A DNA stretch of 64,000 nucleotides from Blastobasis lacticolella. Lineage: Eukaryota; Arthropoda; Insecta; Lepidoptera; Blastobasidae. The stretch lies in contig LR990046.1 in the NCBI GenBank assembly GCA_905147135.1, forward strand, positions 11,128,501 to 11,192,500, in the 5' to 3' direction. The translations under genes and the position numbers were made by a program. The notes beneath the pieces are model-generated. The model saw only the letters and a program-made list of their open reading frames with translations, did no database searches and was not told the DNA's origin. Below, piece by piece: positions 38,811 to 51,900 of the stretch. Every line of letters begins with the position of its first letter. Within the stretch, counting starts at the first letter, position 1.

Positions 38811-39005
38811 TATAAATATATTTCGGGTTTCTTACCGAGTAACTTGGTTCACGAGTAGCCCGATATTTCCGCGTAGTTGTATTGAAAATGGCATAAGTAA
38901 ATAAAAATAAATCCTATACAATCATTGTTGAGACGTGCTCTGATAGACAGACGACGAAACTAACTTGTTTTTTACTAGCTCACTGTCGGTTATTTCACAT
39001 AGTAT

Positions 39006-39241
39006 ATTCGGATTGTATAGTATACTAGTGGACCCGGCGCGACTTCGTTCGCGTACACCTACTTTACTCCTACCTACCCTCTTTCTACTTGCTTATAAAC
39101 CTTCCTCTTGAATCACCCTATCTGCTGTTGAAACCCGCATCAAAATCCGTTGCGTAGTTTCATAGATTTAAGCATACAAAGGGACATAGGGACAGAGAAA
39201 GCGACTTTGTATTATACTATGTAGTGATTCGTATTGTATAG
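39006..39241 (+). mobile_element. Dispersed repeat B copy with visible target-site duplication
   Basis: The repeat body 39021-39226 (ctagtggacccggcgcgact ... tatactatgtagtg) is flanked by attcggattgtatag (39006-39020) and attcgtattgtatag (39227-39241), 14 of 15 bases identical. This defines the ends of family B and suggests retroposition, since 15 bp is typical of LINE-driven target duplication. Confidence 0.8.
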
Positions 39242-40900
39242 TCGGATGTTATTGAAAATGTTATTTTTAACTACAAGGCTGCTTTAATTCCTAACATAAA
39301 ATCCATTATCAAAATCTGAATATTTTTCTTTTATTACTAAAATAACTTGATCATAGTGATTGATCTATGACGGAGCACATTGTTCATAAGAATTCATTCT
39401 TTTTCGCAGTGTTGAGAAACACAATACATTACCCTCGGTTGTGTTACCCTTGTCTAATACGTATTGAACGAAATTAAATTATGTAAGTGCCTGTGTTGTC
39501 AGAATATTTTAATATTAAAACGTAATTTTATGTGATATTGGGTTACGAGTATAAATTGCATTGCTCTTTACTAAGTAGGTGGGCCTATATTCTTGTTCCC
39601 TGTTCTGATGGTCTTGAGTTCGATCCTAAACAATTTGTAATCATGATTTTAATATTTATTATATTTACCTTTTGTTAATTTTGAGTGTTTGTATATATGG
39701 CATTCTTAAGCTATCGGAAAGGAATGAAACGGATAAAGTGGAACCTTGTCGAAAAACAGTCGAGGAAACGATTAGCTGTTTAATCGTCTTCTTAATATGT
39801 TGAATTTATGTCCATCGAAATGACAGTTCTTTGGCAAAGAATTTAAGGCCATAGGACCATCAAGTATAATACAAACCTAATGGTTGCAGTCCATTCTAAT
39901 CGCGTGGGGACCATATCTATAAGTAGATATATTTGATTTCCATACAAACATATACAAACTTCTTCTGATGGTAGGTGGAACGCCGACTATCAGGCTCAAA
40001 AATGTGGGTGTGAGAGTGGTTTAAAATGAGCTCGTCAGAATGGCATGAACAAAGTTCGTATAGTCATAAAGATCCCCCGCCTTTTGCTTTTTCGAAAAAC
40101 AACGAAGAAAAACGGTGCGGTTTTAGAATAAAGTCTGTGTACAAAGCCCGTGTGCTAAGAGTTTTCATACGAATTTTATAATTCCAAATTCAAATACCTT
40201 TACTCCCTCGATAGACTCATACAATATTATCTTCCTGGAGAACAAGGGTAACAAGGCCATGCTGTACGGTGAAATTTCATGATACGTAATTCGAAATATC
40301 CGAGCAGGAATGTGAAAATTAAATTACACGCTTAAAAATGTTGGAAGCAAAACGAAACGAACCGTATTCCGTAGGTATTCGACTACGTATGGAAGCTTTT
40401 ATTTCACACTTGAGTTCCCTTGAATTCCACAAGCCAATAGAACACTTTCAAAGGACCCACACTCTAAAACCCGAGCGCTTCGCTTTTTAAAGAACCACGT
40501 AAAATGAGTGCACAATTTGAAAAGACGATGGCAATTTTTAAATAGTTGTGATCTATAGTTTAATTTCAAGAAGCCCACAAAAATTTCCACAAAAATATAC
40601 CTTCATCATATACAAGTCTTACTATTGTTATTATTACACTTTACAGCTAAATACTCTTTCTTAGATAAATGATGGTACTAATCCCAATTTAAACTCATAG
40701 CCACGTTTCTCATAACAAAGTAAAACAACAATTATCAATGCACTGTAGAATCCTCTACCGTTGCTTAAAGTTGAAAATCATCATAAAAATCCCAAATAAA
40801 AGTATTTTAAATAGTATTGTGTTTCTGCCGGTGAGTAAGGTTTCCAGTGCTCCATGGGGTGGGGATTTGGGGAACCGTGGCTTTGGCAGTGGAGTGGCAT
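39242..40900. other. Non-coding stretch
   Basis: No supported gene, RNA or repeat recognised. Confidence 0.5.
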
Positions 40901-40914
40901 TTGTCTTTTTGCTG

Positions 40915-41025
40915 CCAGAGCAACGTGTTATAGAGAGGATACTCCTGGTGTTGCTAATGTCAATAGGCAGTGGTGACCACTTTCCATCAGGTGGCCCGCT
41001 TGCCTGTTTGCCTACAGTATGATAA
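40915..41025. repeat. Dispersed repeat fragment
   Basis: gtgttgctaatgtcaatagg, cagtggtgaccactttccat and caggtggcccgcttgcctgt: reverse of the family at 23485. Confidence 0.6.
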
Positions 41026-41659
41026 AAATACTATTTAAAATATCATCATGCGGATGAAGCCGTGAGCATAATCATACAATAAATTAAAATCCTTAATTAC
41101 AGTACAACTTACTACAGAACACGCAAAAGCTACGCATACCTATCCCTTAAACTAGAACAACTTGTCGTAGCACGTGACGTCACATCATTAGTTCGACGCG
41201 TAGCACCTGGCTCTACGATGCTACGGATCCCGAGTACAAACACAGGCGCAAACAGAAGTTTTCTCTCTTCGTCCTCTACAAATAGAGACTTGTCCAGAGG
41301 GTTCATGGAATTCCAAATACACGACTGGAATCCCACGCGGATTTAGGTCAAACTCTTCGATGGGTATACTACGAAAGGTTATCATTGTCGCTTCTGTCAT
41401 TTTCTATAAGTGGAAAAGTTGAAAATATGGCTGGGGCTTACATTAGAGCCTTTTATTTTAGTTGTCAATTTTATTAATTCCTGTGATGTTGATAAAAAAA
41501 GCCAACAAACGACAGATATCGAAAACTTGTAGACTGTGTTTATGTATCTCTGTATTAGTAGACACTTAAATTTTTCTTAAACTGCCAAACAGACTTGAAT
41601 GAAACAAAACTAAGAATCGTCTCGACTTAACTAAGTTTCAAATAAAAAAAAACGTTTGA

Positions 41660-42691
41660 AGCAACAATGCTAAAGATGGACAGTCAATCCTAAGAAGTCT
41701 CAAGCCTTGCTTATTGGAAGCTCTTACATGCAGAGGCGAATTGGCGCTGATACTGTTATCCCTCAGCTGTTTTATGACGACATCCCAATCCCATTCAGTA
41801 AATCCGCTAGAAATCTCGGGGTAATCTTTGACTCTAGTCTATCGTGGGTCCCTCACGTCAATGAGGTCAGCAAAAAATTACACTTTTCACTGCACTCGCT
41901 CAAATCTCTCCAAGGCTTCTTGCCATTGCAAACTAAAATCTCGCTTGTACAAACACTCCTTTTACCCATCCTAGACTACGCTGACTGTTGCTATTTGGAT
42001 GCCACCGAAGAGCTATTAAATAAATTAGACCGTCTCCAAAACGTATGCATAAGGTTTGTCTTTGGACTGCGTAAATATGACCATGTCTCCGATTTTCGAT
42101 CTCAGCTCAAGTGGCTTCCCATTCGCTATCGCAGGAACGCTCATGTCCTTTCTATGCTCTACAATGTCCTCCACAATCCCTCTGCTCCCTCATATCTCCG
42201 CACCAACTTCAATTTCTCCCGGGCCCAAGATAAACCTTGTCGCTCAAATGTAAGATCGTCTTTAGCCATCCCCATCCATCATTCCGATTTCTTTTCCTAC
42301 TCCTTCACTGTTCATGCTGCGAGACTGTGGAACTCTCTCCCGCATGTGGTGCGTGACAGTCCGTCACTGCCTATATTCAAAAAGCGAGTAAAAGACCACT
42401 ACCTGTCCCTGTCTAGTCCATAAATTTTATCTATTTGTATTGATATGTAATAGTATTTAAGTGTATAGTATGTATGTATTTATTGATATAGTATATAAAA
42501 ATTAGTCATATTCATATGTATTTTATAATTATTCATTAATTGTGCGCGTCGTATCTGCATTTCTTAGCTAAACATTTCCTTTCTGTAGGCCTGCTGGAAG
42601 AAATTTCTTTTAGAAATAAGTAGTGCCTGTTGTGTCAGTTATATCTATGTTATATCTCTGTATTTCTTTATTGTGTGCAATAAATTGTTAA
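41660..42691 (+). mobile_element. 5'-truncated CR1-type LINE
   Basis: Holds the C-terminal 240 or so codons of a reverse transcriptase (next entry) and about 270 bases of 3' region ending at gcaataaattgttaaataaat. The 5' edge shows the end of the polymerase domain in another frame (a worn S-N-x-x-G-x-S-V-N-P-K-K motif) and then stops. No endonuclease, ORF1 or YADD core is left. Confidence 0.8.
41707..42423 (+). CDS. Reverse transcriptase C-terminal fragment (CR1-type LINE)
   Basis: A 238-codon open frame, the longest in the window. It begins inside the polymerase: LLIGSS (41698 onward), then the thumb motif RNLGVIFDSSLSWVPHVNEV, the L-L-P-I-L-D-Y-A-D motif, LDRLQNVCIRFVFGLRK, FRSQLKWLPIRYRRNAHVLS, and the C-terminal VHAARLWNSLPHVVRDSPSL-type end with an F-K-K-R-V-K-x-H-Y tail. 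These are hallmarks of the connection and C-terminal region of CR1/jockey elements. The annotated ATG is internal; the frame is open upstream for a few codons and then breaks. It cannot be an active polymerase, lacking motifs A to C. The lack of stops over 717 bases indicates a fairly recent insertion. Confidence 0.85.
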   Translation: MLIGSSYMQRRIGADTVIPQLFYDDIPIPFSKSARNLGVIFDSSLSWVPHVNEVSKKLHFSLHSLKSLQGFLPLQTKISLVQTLLLPILDYADCCYLDATEELLNKLDRLQNVCIRFVFGLRKYDHVSDFRSQLKWLPIRYRRNAHVLSMLYNVLHNPSAPSYLRTNFNFSRAQDKPCRSNVRSSLAIPIHHSDFFSYSFTVHAARLWNSLPHVVRDSPSLPIFKKRVKDHYLSLSSP

Positions 42692-43535
42692 ATAAATGGA
42701 CACGAATAACACCCATATTTTTGCGTCAGAGGTTAAAATTAATAAAATATTTAAATCATCGCGCCGCGTCACTGGGCATTATTGTTTTTTATTTGGCAAT
42801 AAGTACGATAATGCATCATCTATAATAATCATGATAATCATCGTCTCAGCCGTTGTCTCAACCTACGCCTACTGCTTAACAAAGGCAGGCCCCCACTTAT
42901 TACTTAGTAATAAAACCTCCAATAATTCCAAGATCCACATAAAATAATCATTTTGTGTTTGTCTGTAAACAACGTCTTTATTACTGAAGTCTGGATGGGC
43001 CTGTCATGAAATCGAAGCCATTTTATGTACAAATATATAATATTTTAGTATTAGTGTTTATTTTTTATTTCTCATTGTAAATAACGTAGTTTTAGTTAAG
43101 GTATATTGTCATAATGTACATTGTTACTGAAATAATATTTATTTAATAAATCAGCAGATAACCATAAACGAAAAGTATTTGATTTGATCTGCCCGTCTTG
43201 TGGTAGGTGTTACGGTAGTTGTGTAGCAATCGCTTCCAATTTCAATTAATAACTGGTTTCAAATCACTCTACGGAAACCAATAATTAATTTATTGTCTGG
43301 TAGCCGAAGTTGAACTCGTTTTCTTGTTAGCTCTATTACAGTTTCAGTTGGGAATAAATCTGTTTTTACTTCTTGGAATCTGGTATATTTTTATAACTCG
43401 TTCAAAATATAAGAAAATTATTAGTTAGGGATACTAAAACGCAATACTAAATTACGTAATAACTATCTGTGTACCTATGGCCGAAAACGAATACTTACGA
43501 ATGGGAAGACCGAAACGTACATAATTATATCATTA
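42692..43535. other. Non-coding stretch
   Basis: Nothing recognised; the frame at 42696-42947 overlaps the end of the LINE and has no family features. Confidence 0.45.
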
Positions 43536-43537
43536 TT

Positions 43538-43653
43538 AAGCCCGGTTTGCACCAAATTCTTAAACGTGTTTAAGATTGATGTTTACGTTTCTTTGTATGA
43601 AGTTTTTTGATTAAGTATCATATATCATAAATACAGTTAAGAATTTGGTGCTA
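43538..43653. mobile_element. Palindromic MITE C
   Basis: aagcccggtttgcaccaaat, tcttaaacgtgtttaagatt, tttgtatgaagttttttgat, then gttaagaatttggtgct. Left and right arms are reverse complements. Confidence 0.8.
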
Positions 43654-43879
43654 AATTAAATATATTTTAAAGAAAGGTCAGGGGTCTAAAATGTACACAT
43701 AAAATCACAAGCAGTGTGGATTTTAATCCACAAGTCTAATATTTGGTCCTGTTTAATTGTATACCTATTAAGGTTAGAGACGCACATAAGAGTGTTGTCT
43801 AGTTCAACGAAAAAAATAGCAAATAATGTTACCAACATATCTCCTTTCCGTTATCTAGTGCGCTTCTGACAGTATATCG

Positions 43880-43955
43880 GCCCTTGGGCATTATATAGCG
43901 TGGGGCGCGCCCACCTAAAAGCCCGGAGACGGGAGTGCGCGACGAGATGACCCCA
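43880..43955 (+). promoter_or_regulatory. Possible TATA promoter and 5' UTR exon upstream of the hormone gene
   Basis: A GC-rich island in AT-rich DNA holds cattatatagcg (TATA-like) near 43888, a gggcgcgccca palindrome, and about 40 bases later a strong donor-like ccccag/gtacgt at 43947. This arrangement would suit a short first exon spliced to the acceptor just before the ATG at 45774. The putative exon contains an ATG that would read out of frame with the hormone ORF, which counts against it or implies an upstream ORF. No other evidence ties it to the gene. Confidence 0.2.
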
Positions 43956-44129
43956 GGTACGTAATCCGGCTGTAATCTCTCGACTGACGAGAGCCGACGC
44001 TAAAGCCGACAGCTCCCGCAACTAACTTCGTAAAAATAAAACCCGCCGTTAAAACACGACGACGTGATCTCTCGGCACGAGACAGTTTTAGGAAACACGC
44101 TCACCGAATTATAGGGCTGAGTTCACGTC

Positions 44130-45773
44130 TGTACATTGCGAATGAAGTACGTACATTTAGCTTTTTTATGAATTACAGACTACTAAAATATGGGTACGGT
44201 TCTAACTGCTTTTGCTTACCATCAAGCGGGCCGTATGCTTATATTTGCTACCTTACGCTCGAATACTCGAATGTCTCTTTATATTAAGGGCTCATTAGAT
44301 ATAATGCTAACCCTTTTTAAATGTCAAAGGTTTAAAAATAATAGCATGAACTTTAAGAAGCCTTTAAAGTAAAGAAGCATTCCAGTATTGGGGCGTTAAT
44401 GGTATATAAAGATGTTGGCAAACGAGATATTCGCATCCCATCTGAAGCAGTCTACGAGCGTTTGCAACTTTTTGCAAAATCCGTAAAGTTTTTCACCGTA
44501 AATTGTGCTCCCCAGGGAAAGCCAATCTAATAGCGTGTGCTACATAATAAAGCCAATTTTTAAACGTCCTAAATATCAGTTCAAAATAGTGCATTTTAAA
44601 ATAATTTATGTGAATTAATTTAGCAATAAATCAAGCCGGTCCTAGAAAAGTCTAGATACTTTCAAACATTATTTTAAATGGGACTTTTGTGAACTAGTTA
44701 CTTTTTATAAACAACCCGTGGTAATAAACCACGTAATATATGTTAAAAAGAACTATACGTCTGGTAATAATACATAACTGACAGTTTTAATTGTCACTTT
44801 ACTGACTCTAAATATAAATCAGTGTTACTAGATTTTCACACAAACTACCTGTGTACGAAAAGTTTAACATAAATTTGTAGAAAAGTTTTGTTTTTATCTT
44901 CTCCAGTAAACTCTGACTGTGAATGTCAGTCTGGTGCGAAATCGTGACAAAGCATTCCATCGGAGTTCCGGTCGCGCTGCGCGGCCGCTGCCCGCGCGAC
45001 GCAGCTCCGCCCGCCCGGAAACAACCGGAACGCAGTTTAATTTATCCCAAAAATTATAAATTTAATCAGCTTTTCAGAGCACTTTATTTTATAATCCCTT
45101 CAAGAATACTCATTGCAATGGTAATGAGGGCAATATTAAAATTTCGCTCGAAACGCGACTGTCCTTTTATAAATATGTAAATTCCAGTTGCTACTGATTA
45201 TAAGTAGGTAACATAACGAAGCTGCGTCTTTTGTAGGAGCCCTAAATCGGAGATAAGAGCAAACTTTGCTCTGGCCACAGCGGCGCCTACGGATCGCCGG
45301 GGGAGGCATGATCAGAATAAAAGCGATCCTTTGAATATTTATGGGCTCACCTTACAAAAATGCACACGACGCGCCGAGGGAGATCCGTTATAATCAAAGC
45401 CAAAGCCGCCAATCGATCCCCACCAATACTGGCGGTTCATTTTAAATTTTAATGTTCATGATCACGCCGACCCATGGGAGTGTGATTTGCATGTTACGTT
45501 CCGATATAACCTTTGTCGTTCGTACTCAAGTTCGCGATTACTCGTTAACACAGAAATCTAAATAAATACAGTATCATACCTTTATTAATTCCAAATTTAT
45601 TAATTAATTCATAACAAAAGAAAATCTTTTGTTTGTGTATCTGTTGTAATTGTTTAGATAACTACAGTATGGTTCGAGCTGTAAAGCGATGACGGATTCT
45701 ATGAAGATTCACCTCAAAACTATTATATCACGTGAGTCATATCCAAGTACGCTAACTCTCCCCCCCGTTCCAG
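44130..45773. other. Upstream flank of the hormone gene
   Basis: No coding exon recognised. It holds a tatataaag TATA-like motif at 44402 and a GC-rich block at 44970-45015 (cgcgctgcgcggccgctgcc). Regulatory or 5' UTR content is likely but cannot be located by eye. Confidence 0.35.
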
Positions 45774-45911
45774 ATGTGGTGGGCGGTGTTCTGCGCCGCG
45801 GTGGCGGCGTGCGGCGCGGGCGCAGCGGGCTCGCCCGCGCCGGCGCCGGACGCGCTGGCAGCCCTTACGCCGCTCGACTTCGTACAGATCGACCCGCCCG
45901 GAGCGGACGAT
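45774..45911 (+). CDS. Dh44: Diuretic hormone gene, signal-peptide exon
   Basis: First coding exon, 46 codons, starting at the ATG directly after a pyrimidine-rich acceptor (ctctccccccgttccag). The N-terminus [19 protein letters not shown] is a typical short signal peptide: a Trp/Val/Phe/Ala core and small residues before a likely cut near residues 17-19. An Ala/Pro-rich and then acidic spacer follows, ending in PPGADD. The exon ends at GAT with donor gtgagt and leaves in phase 0. It is strikingly GC-rich against AT-rich surroundings. An overlapping frame is open across the same stretch, but it gives an Arg/Gly-rich product and does not match the family. A recognisable mobile repeat begins only 14 bp after the donor. 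The start is inferred, since no in-frame upstream ATG extends a signal peptide. Confidence 0.85.
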
Positions 45912-48900
45912 GTGAGTAAATAAAAAGCATCTTGACGTCGATATCCCTGTTTTGCTCTCGCGCTCGGGGGCCCGGGATCCACGACCATAATCCCGGCTTT
46001 GATCGATCAGGCAATTACAGTGGAGCGACTGCCATCTGATTTTCGTGACCCTGTTAACTGGGGAACCTGACCAGATTAGATCATGGTTACACATTCAGTC
46101 ACTCACGATGTTTTCCCTTACCGTGAGAGTATCAGTTATAGTAAGCAATATCCACTATTTCAATAAAAAAAATGTGATTTTAGAGTAGGTGTTTACAATC
46201 ACTGTTTTCTTTCGTAATTCATAAATGCAAAAGCAACGTACTCAATTAATCACAGGTCTTCTGGTATGACATAATAAGTGCGCAGTGCACCATAAACGTG
46301 TACGACGACCATATGAAACTGATATATTAATGGCACATAAATATACTATATCTCAGCAGCTGGCATGAGACTTTTATCAAGGAAATGTTTGTAAGAGACG
46401 AATTCTCGCGCGTCTATCGGGACAACGTGACGACCATTCATAATATTTATGGACTTAAGAAGTTATCGTTGGAGCACGCGGAATATGACGACCTTTTTAT
46501 TTGCTGTTAGTATTAAAGAGATAAGAAAGAATAACTTGTCTCGTATTTAAGGTAGTTGTTATAACTCAACATTAATATAATCCATGATGATTAAGTGGGA
46601 TTAAGCCCGGCATGCACCAAATTCTTAAAGTAATTTAAGAATGACATTTACCTTCTCTTTGTATGAAGATTTTTGTTGAAGTATCAGCTTAAATGTGTAA
46701 GCATTTGGTGCAGTCCGCCCTCAATATTTAAATACAATTCTTAAATCCCGTTTAACTTTGAAACGATATATTTTAACGAATATCTGCCAAACCACATTAT
46801 CGATATTGGTTTCAAAATCGCGTTTACAAAATTTCATTACTTGATTAATATAGAACCGTGTTTGTATAGAGCGCGCCAGCTTTAGGTAATCGACCTATAC
46901 GGGGGGGCTGAAAACAGTATCCAGGTTAATTAGTAGTAAAGAGCGCGCATCTGCACACATATCCAATAACCTGACCAGAGTGACGGCGCAAATATACACT
47001 TTACTAATAGTTTTGTGGTTGGGTACATAAAAATAGTTTTTGACTTTTAGCGAACTTTCCTAAAGCAACTTGTCCAACCAATTCAACTTAAGGTACACTC
47101 TTGTCTAATTACATAACTATTATTCGTAAATATTTGTTCGCAGATGTAGTTAGAATTTGGCAAGTAACATGTGCTATAATTATTGATTTGGTAGCGTGTC
47201 AATCAGCAGCGGAGTTTGTTTTTATCAAAGTACGTTCTTGTTAGGCTCTTGGAATATAACCAAACGAGTGAATTCGCTCTGGCATCGCTGTAATACGATA
47301 ATCTTAGCGGGAGGTTGTGTTACATAGTAGGTAAAATGCTACAAGAGGGATGGCTGCCCAAATTTTATTACATTTTCCCTTTCATTGTTCGATTGGTTTC
47401 ATCTCAATTCGCCGTTCACAGCTGAATAACGATATCGTGTTTAATAAAATGCAATTTTATAAGCGCTGTAATCTATAATATTATGTTTCATCAGTGTGTC
47501 TGTGAAGTCCCTGCTTTATATTTTAGCAAAATTACTCTTTGAGTATATAGACCGTATACCTCACCCGAAGTCACGTACTACCTTTATAAGCGCTGTAACT
47601 TTTACATCTTCACATTTTATCAACTAACTATACTTACTAGAGTAAGAGCACTCGCTACCTAACCGGAGGGTAAACAAAACGTCTAGTATGCGGAATGTTT
47701 TTTCTGGGAACTACTGTGTCGTGTATGCCGAGTTCGCGCGCCGGAAAATTGTCGAAATCGCTCCGGGCGCGGGCGGCGACAGATAAAACGCAAATATTGA
47801 GTGCTGTCTCAAGTGACATTTGAAAATGATTGTGTGATTTGTAAGTTGTGTGTATGGTGTTTTATTTGGCCTATATTATTGCCATAACACATAAGTCCGG
47901 TTCGGTCCGGTTGCCAGGAAAATATCTAGCGTGCTAGGTATTGTCCAGGCAACCGTGCGTCCCGCTTTGTACATTGTAAGTTTTAAATTAAGGGCTGCTT
48001 GCACCAAATTATAAAACGCATTTACGATGATACTTAAATAAAAAAAATATATAAAGTAATGAATGAAATTAATGAGTATGAATATAAAGTTTTTCATTTA
48101 AGTAACGTGGTGCAAGCCTGGCTAAGAATTAACTTGTCTATCATGAAAGCGCTCACTTGCGATTTTAACATCTTAATATTCCGAATGAAAGCCTACTTTA
48201 TTCGAGTACTTAACAGAAATAAGAGTAACTTTATGTGTACGGACAGGTATTAGCACATGTTACAGAGAAATGTAAAGATACGCGTTTCGCTGAAATTATT
48301 TTCCGGAGAATACATTTTAACTGTTTACGGCGCTGATGTATACACAGAATCACATGTTAATAAATACTCACTCATGAATAATATTATAATGTCGAGGAGA
48401 AACCTATCACAATTTCGTAATGTGTGCAAAGGTAAAAATTAAGATTGTTTAATTCGCAAACTTTAGGAAATCTTTAAAAAGTATGGAGAAATAAATTTCT
48501 GCATGAAACATCATCTAATGGATTAACCGCTGTTTTATTATCAATTATCATTTATACTCGACATTTCGATCACTTTTCGGTTGTCATTGTGATGAGAAGT
48601 GAGCTGAGTAAACTGAGATAGATTATAAACTAACGGTTTTCAAAATCTTACCATATTATTTGAACGTTCTGCTTTAATTGATCTAAAATTGCAGTTGAAC
48701 TACATAATATTAACCAAGTAGAAATGAATTACAATGGATATGATTTAGCTCTGCTTGCACAAAATTCTTAAGCACGTTTAAAAAAAACGCTTTTTTGTAT
48801 AAAGTTTTTTGAATGAGATTAAGTTCGTTTAAGAATTTGGTGCAAGCCGCCTTTAGGTAGTATATTTGGGTTCAGTAAATAATTATGTGACCTAAAGGAT

Positions 48901-51900
48901 GAGGATACCCTTACGCAATGTACAAACAAATTTTTTGATAATTATAATGAGGACGTGTATGAAGTCCGCTAACACACACAAAGAAGACTGGTCTGAGGAG
49001 GATTAGGTACGGCATCATATAATAAACGTATCACATCACCCACTGCTGAACTGAAATCTCTTCCTCATCAGTGGGGTTTCCCAATTAACTTATCTCCATG
49101 CTTAGCAGGCGGGTTGGGAAGTAAATACATAACAAAAATCTTCTCCATTTTATGGTCTACAGTGGTCCTTGGTGGATAGCCACAGTTATTGGCAGGGGTA
49201 GCTAGCAACTTACCACGAGTGTCAAAGATGTAATGTACCACACGTGAATGCGAGTGGTTCAAAATTAGGGCCCCTGGTCTAAAATAAAAATAGATGTTTT
49301 AAGTACCTAAAATTGTGTGGTTTTGTGCGCAGGAGAGTGCGGGCTATATGGAGCAGGCGCTGGGCGCGCACTACGCCGCACCTTGGCTGTACCTGCTGCC
49401 CGACGAACCCCGCGATTCACAGGTACAATCCAATCAAACTCTTGTAGTTTGCTCACTTATTCCATGCACTTCATTCAAAGTGACACAAAATAACTGTCAT
49501 AGCCTCATTTCATGGATAGTTGACCGCGATATGATTTTAACAATGCATTGTCGCTTCACGGCATTTTAAATTTCTAAAATTCTACACGAATTCCCATTGA
49601 GACGCGATAGGTATCTAATAGTTAAGTATTCATAAAATATTTTGTAGCATCTTTTACGGAACTGTTACGAGAATCCCGATATTTCGACACGGTTGCACGA
49701 AACAATGTCACGGAGCGACGAAGAGCCCCGTAAATATATTATAAAAATAAAATATTTCAAACAAAGTTTTCACGTTGAGTTTAACATGGAAACGTTTCTT
49801 CATTTGTTATTAATCCTTAAGTGTTTTGAGTCCGCATTACAAAGGGTCCCGTGTAATTAACCAAGCAAATTACGGACCTCCCCGCGTCCACGACACTTGG
49901 AATTGTTTTTGAAAGACTCGAATCCGTCCCGCACTTCATAAAGGTTTCATAAATATACATCGCTTCCCGCAGTCCAGCGACCTAAAGTTATTTCAATTCA
50001 GCGCCGCTATTTCAAACCTAATTTCCTTTGCTTAATTAGATTACACGATGCTTGAGCCAATGTTTTCTTAGCATTTAAGCAACTCGAGGTCTCTAATATT
50101 AGTAAGTAATTCTAAAAGGTTCGTCCATCGCATGGCAACGGTACATACTTATAAAGAGCCTCAAATGTTGGCCTTGGAAACGATTGTGGTAAATGTCATT
50201 ATAATCACCATTATCAGCCACAGTCGGAACTGAGCTTTCTCAAAATTGTTAAAGGGTTTTTCTATAATCTACTTACACGTTTGGCAAGCGAGTAGAGACA
50301 ATCTGTTTTAGACATTTATAGGTAGGTATAATCATCTTGTCGACTCTACCGAACAACACACTGCCAATGGTAAAATACTTAGGTATAATACCTAACAATA
50401 TTCAATAATGACGAAAAAGTTTTTAGGTGAAGATACAGATTTTTATAAATGTAGCTACCCGTATGTATGTGTAAAGATATCGCTTTTCAAACGTACAAAA
50501 TAACAAATCTTTTTTCTTTTACGCCGTGTCAAAGAAATCTTTCGCGGTGGTATTATATTTTAATTGATATGGCAACAGTAGACAACTTGTACCGTTTAAG
50601 GTTAGAATTATATTATGTATATATTTCTCTTTGTTCAGATTTTTAAGTAAATTCACGTTTTATATATAGAAATATCTCATAATTCTCAGTCACCGTAAGT
50701 TTTTCCTTAACAGAAATAAGAACTTCGTACTAACATCAATATTAGGTGACGTGCGGGACCCATTATATTGGCACGTGTTCATTTTATCAATGCAGGGTTT
50801 CCAACAAAGCATAGTTTTATTTAAGTACTACTCACACATCTTCTGTCGGATGGAATTGGAAAACAATCGTGAAATCCACATTATTTCTTGTGTAAGAAAA
50901 AAGGAAATAATTACAATTAAAATTGGATTTCTGTAATACAGGGCTGGTGTTTGCGGCATCCGCTGTTTCTCTCATACACTCAGTACAAATTTATTATAAA
51001 AATAATCTATAAAACATATTTTAGTAACAAAACAAAACAACAATGAAAATGTACCTAATGGATAAAAGAAATCTGGCTCAAATGTGAAATGAGTATTTTT
51101 ACACTAAATCCGTCAGCGTTGACTAAAGTCCTACACCTACGCGCTGTAGGTTTATCGAAGTAATTCCATTTTATTTCACTCTACTTTACTCATAGGCTGA
51201 CGTACACAGTATTTCGCCCACTCCCCGATAATCACAATACAAACGAAATGTAAGCGAAATTACAGGCATGAGTCTTTTCATCTTAGTCCTCTCAGTGACA
51301 ACGCACCTGCGGTTCTGCATTTTTGTTACCTGCAACCTAAATGTTTGAATGGTAGATGTTATTGGCGACAGTTACTGCTTACCAGGTGGGCTGTCTGCTC
51401 ATTTGTAATTGAGTAACATAAAAAAATCAATTTAATTAGATTAGACATAGCCACGAAAGCGAAGAGTTTGATTTATATAATAAAGAAAGCTTTTGGAATG
51501 TTGACACCAGAGATGATGATGAGAATCTTCAAATCATATATAAGGCCACTGTAAGAGTATGCTTTTCAGATCTGGTGTCCATATTTTGTAAAGGAGGACG
51601 AAATACTTGAAAAAGTATAACGAAGCTTTACAAAGGTGCCAAGACAGCTGAAGAGATTACCTTATGAGAAGAGATTAAAGAAACTAAAGCTGACAATGTT
51701 GAAGAAACGCAGAGAGCGTGGTGACCTGATCGAAACGTTCAAGATCCACAATTTCGAAAAGTGATTTACCTACGAGGCCATTCTCTGAAACTCGACACTT
51801 GTTTCTCCTTGAACAATCCGCACAGACACTTTTTAACCAACCGAGCCGTGAATGCCTGGAATAAGTTGCCTGAATCCGTGGTGACAGCAGAATATACTAA

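Noticed and set aside
44923..45180. 85-codon frame starting MSVWCEIVTKHS
   Set aside because: GC-rich at the start only, then AT-rich; no family likeness and no splice support.
45689..45919. 76-codon Arg/Gly-rich frame over the signal exon
   Set aside because: It is the wrong frame of the GC-rich signal-peptide exon; the overlapping frame has a signal peptide and correct splice phase.
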